Notes under the pieces: model-generated
Told to the model about the DNA's origin: nothing
What the model saw: only the letters and a program-made list of their open reading frames with translations
The model's database searches: none
Translations under genes and position numbers: made by a program
DNA from: Xylocopa sonorina
Lineage: Eukaryota; Arthropoda; Insecta; Hymenoptera; Apidae
Assembly (NCBI RefSeq): GCF_050948175.1
Contig: NC_135208.1
Coordinates: forward strand, 248,001 to 312,000
Length of the DNA stretch: 64,000 nt
Direction of reading: 5' to 3'
Part shown: piece by piece, positions 59,618-64,000 of the stretch
Layout of the letters: the number at the start of each line of letters is the position of its first letter
Position numbering within the stretch: position 1 is the stretch's first letter

Positions 59618-60834
59618 GCGACACTTCCATGCTGGAAATAGCGTCTGCAGATGTCTACGCGTCGAGGCAATAGAGTTCTAATGCTTCTTAAAACGCGATA
59701 TCCCATCTCAGTTCTATGTTTCATTGTAAGATATAATATTCATTGCGAAGTGTCATGTATACCTCGTATTCACATCAAAAGAATGTAAATGCGACTATTC
59801 CTTGCTAGGGCATAGCGTTTGCAGATGCCTACGTGTCGTAGCAATAGATTTCTAATGCTTCTTAGACCGCGATATCGCATCTCATTTCTATGCTTCGTGA
59901 TATGTTATAATATTCATTCCGAAGTGTCATGTAAACCTCGAATTCACTTCAAAAGAATGTAAATGCAACTATTGGTTGCTAGGAAATAGCGATTGCAGAT
60001 GTCTAAGTATCGTAGCAATAGAGTTATAATGCTTCTCAAAACGCGATATCGCATCTCATTTCTAAGTTTCCTGATAAGATATAATATTCATTGCGGAGTG
60101 TCATGTACACCTCGTATTCACTTCAAAAGAATGTAAATGCGACACTTCCATGCTAGGAAATAGCGTTTGCAGATGTCTACGCGTCGAGGCAATAGAGTTC
60201 TAATGCTTCTTAAAACACGATACCCCATCTCAATTCTATGTTTCATTATAAGCTATAATATTCATTGCGAAGTGTAATGTATACCTCGTATTCACATCAA
60301 AAGAATGTAAATGCGGCTATTCCTTGCTAGGGCATAGGGTTTGCAGATACCTACGTATCACAGCAATAGAGTTCTAATGCTTCTTAGATCGCGATATCGC
60401 ATCTCATTTCTATGTTTCGTGATATGTTATAATATTCATTCCGTAGTGTCATGTAAACCTCGAATTCACTTCAAAAGAATGTAAATGCGACTATTGGTTG
60501 CTAGGATATAGCGATTGCAGATGTCTACGTATCATAGCAATAGTGTTCTAGTGCTTCTCAAAACGCGATATCGCATCTCATTTCTAAGTTTCCTGATAAG
60601 ATATAATATTCATTGCGGATTGTCAAGTACACCTCGTATTCACTTCAAAAGAATGTAAATGCGACACTTCCATGCTAGGAAATAGCGTCTGCAGATGTCT
60701 ACGCGTCAAGGCAATAGAGTTCTAATGCTTCTTAAAACGCGATATCGAATCTCAATTCTATGTTTCATTATAAGATATAATATTCATTGCGAAGTGTCAT
60801 GTATACCTGGTATTCACTTCAAAAGAATGCAAAT
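59618..60834 (-). repeat. 3-mer higher-order repeat (522 bp, more than two units)
   Basis: The GACACTTCCATGCT type with GTCTACGCGTC(G/A)AGGC starts at 59618, 60139 and 60661 (spacings 521 and 522). The other two types lie between them: CTATTCCTTGCTAGGGC at 59792 and 60313, CTATTGGTTGC at 59966 and 60487. Related monomers recur at 61.36-61.7 kb. Divergence between units is higher than in the 23.3-kb 3-mer, so it is probably older. Confidence 0.82.
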
Positions 60835-61703
60835 GCGACACTTCCGTGCTAGGAAATAGCGTTTGCAGATATCTCCGCAACGAGGCAATAGGGTTCTAAT
60901 GCTTCTTAAGACACGATATCGCATCTCACTTTTATGTAACATGATAAAATATTACGTTCATTGCGAAGTGTCATGTATACCTCGTATTCACTTCAAAAGA
61001 TTGTAAATGCGAATCTTCCTTGCTAGGAAATAGCGTTTGCAGATGTCTACGTATCGTAGCAATGGAGTTCTAATGCTTCTCAAAACGCGATATCGCATCT
61101 CATTTCTATGCTTCATATTAAGGTGTAATATTCATTGCGAAGTGTCATGTATACCTCGTATTCCCTCCAAACGAATGTAAATGCGACACTTCCTTGCTAG
61201 GAAATGGCGTATTCAGATGTCTACGTATCGTAGCAATAGAGTTCTAATGCTACTTAAATCGCGATATCGCATCTCATTTATATGTTTCGTGATAAGATAT
61301 AATATTCATCGCCAAGTGTCATGTACTCCTCGTATTCACATCAAAAGAATGTAAATGCGACTATTCCTTGCTAGGGCATAGCGTTTGCAGATGCCTAAGT
61401 GTCGTAGCAATAGATTTCTAATGCTTCTTAGATCGCGATATCGCATCTCATTTCTATGTTTTGTGATATGTTATAATATTCATTCCGAAGTGTCTTGTAA
61501 ACCTCGAATTCACTTCAAAAGAATGTAAATGCGACTATTGGTTGCCAGGAAATAGCGATTGCAGATGTCTACGTATCGTAGCAATAGAGTTCTAATGCTT
61601 CTCAAAACGCGATATCGCATCTCATTTCTATGTTTCCTGATGAGATGTAATATTCATTGCGGAGTGTCATGTACACCTCGTATTCACTTCAAAAGAATGT
61701 AAA

Positions 61704-62050
61704 TGTCACATTTCCATGCTAGGAAATAGCCTTTGCAGATATCTCCGCATCGAGGCAATAGGGTTCTAATGCTTCTTAAAACGCGATATCGCATCTCACT
61801 TTTATGATACATGATAAGATATAATGTTCATTGCGAAGTGTACGTATAGCTCGTATTTACTTCAAAACAATGTAAATGCGACGTTTCCATCCTAGGAAAT
61901 AGCGTTCACAGATGTCTACGTATCGTAGCAATAGAGTTCTAATACTACTTAAATCGCGATATCGCATCTCATTTATATGTTTCGTGATAAGATATAATAT
62001 TCATCGCGAAGTGTCAGGTATACCTAGTATTCACTTCAAAAGAATGTAAA
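61704..62050 (-). repeat. Two-monomer block repeated at 62747 (6-mer spacing)
   Basis: The block with ATAGCCTTTGCAGATATC and ACTTTTATGATACATG starts at 61704 and again at 62747. The offset of 1043 bases is 6 monomers less one base. Confidence 0.8.
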
Positions 62051-64000
62051 TGCGACACTTCCTTGCTAGGAAATGGCGTATTCAGATGTCTACGCGTCGA
62101 GGCAACAGAGTTCTAATGCTTCTTAAAACGCGATATCGAATCTCAATTCTATGTTTCATTATAAGATATAATATTCATTGCGAAGTGTCATGTATACCTC
62201 GATTTCACTTCAAAAGAATGTAAATGCGACACTTCCATGCTATTAAATAGCGTTTGCAGATATCTCCGCATCGAGGAAATAGGGTTCTAATTCTTCTTAA
62301 GACGCGATATCGCATCTCACTATTATGTTACATGATAAGATATAATGTTCATTGCGAAGTGTCATATATACCTCGTATTCACTTCAAAAGAATGTAAATG
62401 CTAATCTTCCTTGCTAGGAAATAGCGTTTGCAGATGACTACGTATCGTAGCAATGGAGTTCTAATACTTCTCAAAACGAGATATCGCATCTCATTTCTAT
62501 GCTTCATGATAAGATATAATATTCATTGCGAAGTGTCATGTATACCTGGTATTCACTCCAAACGAATGTAAATGCGACACTTCCCTGCTAGGAAATAGCG
62601 TATTCAGATGTCTACGTATGGCAGCAATAGAGTTCTAATGCTACTTAAATCTCGATATCGCATCTCATTTCTATGTTTCGTGATAAGATATAATATTCAT
62701 TGCGATCTGTCATGTACACCTCGTATTCACTTCAAAAGAATGTAAATGTGACATTTCCATGCTAGGAAATAGCCTTTGCAGATATCTCCGCATCGAGGCA
62801 ATAGGGTTCTAATGCTTCTTAAAACGCGATATCGCATCTCACTTTTATGATACATGATAAGATATAATGTTCATTGCGAAGTGTCATGTATACCTCGTAT
62901 TTACTTCAAAACAATGTAAATGCGACGTTTCCAACCTATAAATAACGTTCGCAGGTGTCTACGTATCGTAGCAATAGAGTTCTAATGCTACTTAAATCGC
63001 GATATCGCATCTCATTTATATGTTTCGTGATAAGTTATAATATTCATTCCGAAGTGTCATGTAAACCTCGAATTCACTTCAAAAGAATGTAAATGCGACT
63101 ATTGGTTGCTAGGAAATAGAGTTCGCAGATGTCTACGTATCGTAGCAATAGAGTCCCAATGCTTCTTAAAACGAGATATCCCATTTCATTTCTATGTTTC
63201 GTGATAAGATATAATATTCATTGCGAAGTGTCATGTATACCTCGTATTCACTTCAAAAGAATGTAAATGCGACACTTCCATGCTAGGAAATAGCATTTGC
63301 AGATGTCAAGGCATCGTAGCTATAGAGTTCTAATGCTTCTTTAAATGCGATATCGCATCCCGCTTCTATGTTTCGTGCTAAGGTATAATATTCATTGCGA
63401 AGTGTCATGCATACCTCGTACTCACATCACAAGGATGTAAATGCGACACTTCCATGCTAGGAAATAGCGTTTGCAGATGTCTACGTATAGTAGCAATAGA
63501 GTTCTAATGCTTCTTAATGGAGATGTCGCATCTCACTGCTATGTTTCATTATAAGATATAATATTCATTATGGAGTGTTGTGTATACCTCGTATTCACTT
63601 CATAAGAATGTAATTGCGACATTTCCTTGCTAGGAAATATTGTTTGCAGATGTCTACGTATATTAACAATAGAGTACTAATGCTTCATAAAACGAGATGT
63701 CGTATTTCATTTCTATGTTCGTAATAAGATATAATATTCATTGTGTAATGTTATATATACCTCGTATACACTTCAATGGAATGTAAGTGCGACATTTCCT
63801 TGCTAGGAAATATTGTTTGCAGATGTCTAGGTATATTAGCAATAGAGTTCTAATGCTTCTCAAAACGCGATATAGCACCTCATTCCTATGTTTCATGATA
63901 AGATATAATATTCATTGCGAAGTGTCATGTAAATCTCGTATTCACTTCAAAAGAATGTAAATGCGACACTTCCATGCTAGGAAGTAGCGTTTGCAGATGT

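Larger units (their letters stand above)
53925..64000 (-). repeat. 174-bp satellite array, reverse orientation, right of the retroelement (about 58 monomers)
   Basis: Resumes in mid-monomer (GAAGCAATAGAG) and continues to the window end without decay, so the array extends further. Three monomer types, headed GACACTTCCATGC, GACTATTCCTTGCTAGGGC and GACTATTGGTTGC, cycle in parts of it. No genes; short frames here are read-through of the 174-bp (3 x 58) repeat. Confidence 0.95.

Noticed and set aside
3871..64000. CRISPR-like array because of regular repeats
   Set aside because: Repeats are contiguous 174-bp monomers without unique spacers, in eukaryotic-type DNA.

Overview
This window looks like repeat-dominated eukaryotic DNA, most likely pericentromeric or centromeric heterochromatin of an arthropod, probably an insect. 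The grounds are tens of kilobases of tandem satellite, Ty3/gypsy-type LTR retroelement sequence with tRNA-primer sites, TATA-box LTR promoters, and almost no long open frames outside the retroelement. I cannot name the species. I found no rRNA, tRNA or CRISPR feature, and no clear host gene.

Layout, left to right. 1-1323: AT-rich flank, then a GC-rich stretch with poly-C runs. 1324-2076: an LTR (called LTR-K here) followed by a tRNA-Lys-like primer site. 2077-3150: AT-rich DNA. 3150-3870: decayed 175-179 bp monomers. 3871-18889: about 86 forward copies of a 174-bp satellite. 18890-19451: a solo LTR of another family (called LTR-G here). 19452-32309: about 74 monomers of the same satellite in the opposite orientation, becoming divergent after about 27 kb. 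32310-32900: a diverged LTR-K. 32901-35219: AT-rich DNA with a TATA-box promoter candidate and short unidentified frames. From 35220 the sequence at position 1 starts again: flank, LTR-K, decayed monomers, a forward array of only about 1.1 kb (39066-40175), solo LTR-G (40176-40924) and reverse satellite to the end. A damaged Ty3/gypsy element lies at 48799-53924 inside that last array.

The satellite therefore forms two mirror-symmetric domains. In each, array polarity flips exactly at a solo LTR-G, and the outer edges are decayed. The two domains are copies of one duplicated unit about 35.2 kb long. The flanks are nearly identical, but the forward array differs roughly 13-fold in length. Inside the arrays are nested higher-order repeats: a 16-mer of 2784 bp, a 9-mer of 1566 bp and 3-mers of 522 bp. 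These show repeated recent local amplification.

The gypsy element encodes Gag with two CCHC zinc knuckles and a protease frame reached by a well-formed -1 frameshift site (G GGA AAC followed by a GC-rich stem). A third frame fuses the N-terminal edge of reverse transcriptase to the C-terminal part of integrase, because the catalytic middle of pol is deleted. It should be non-autonomous. Its 5' LTR is reduced to 50 bp, and its 3' LTR contains a 60-bp minisatellite that is read through by the last frame.
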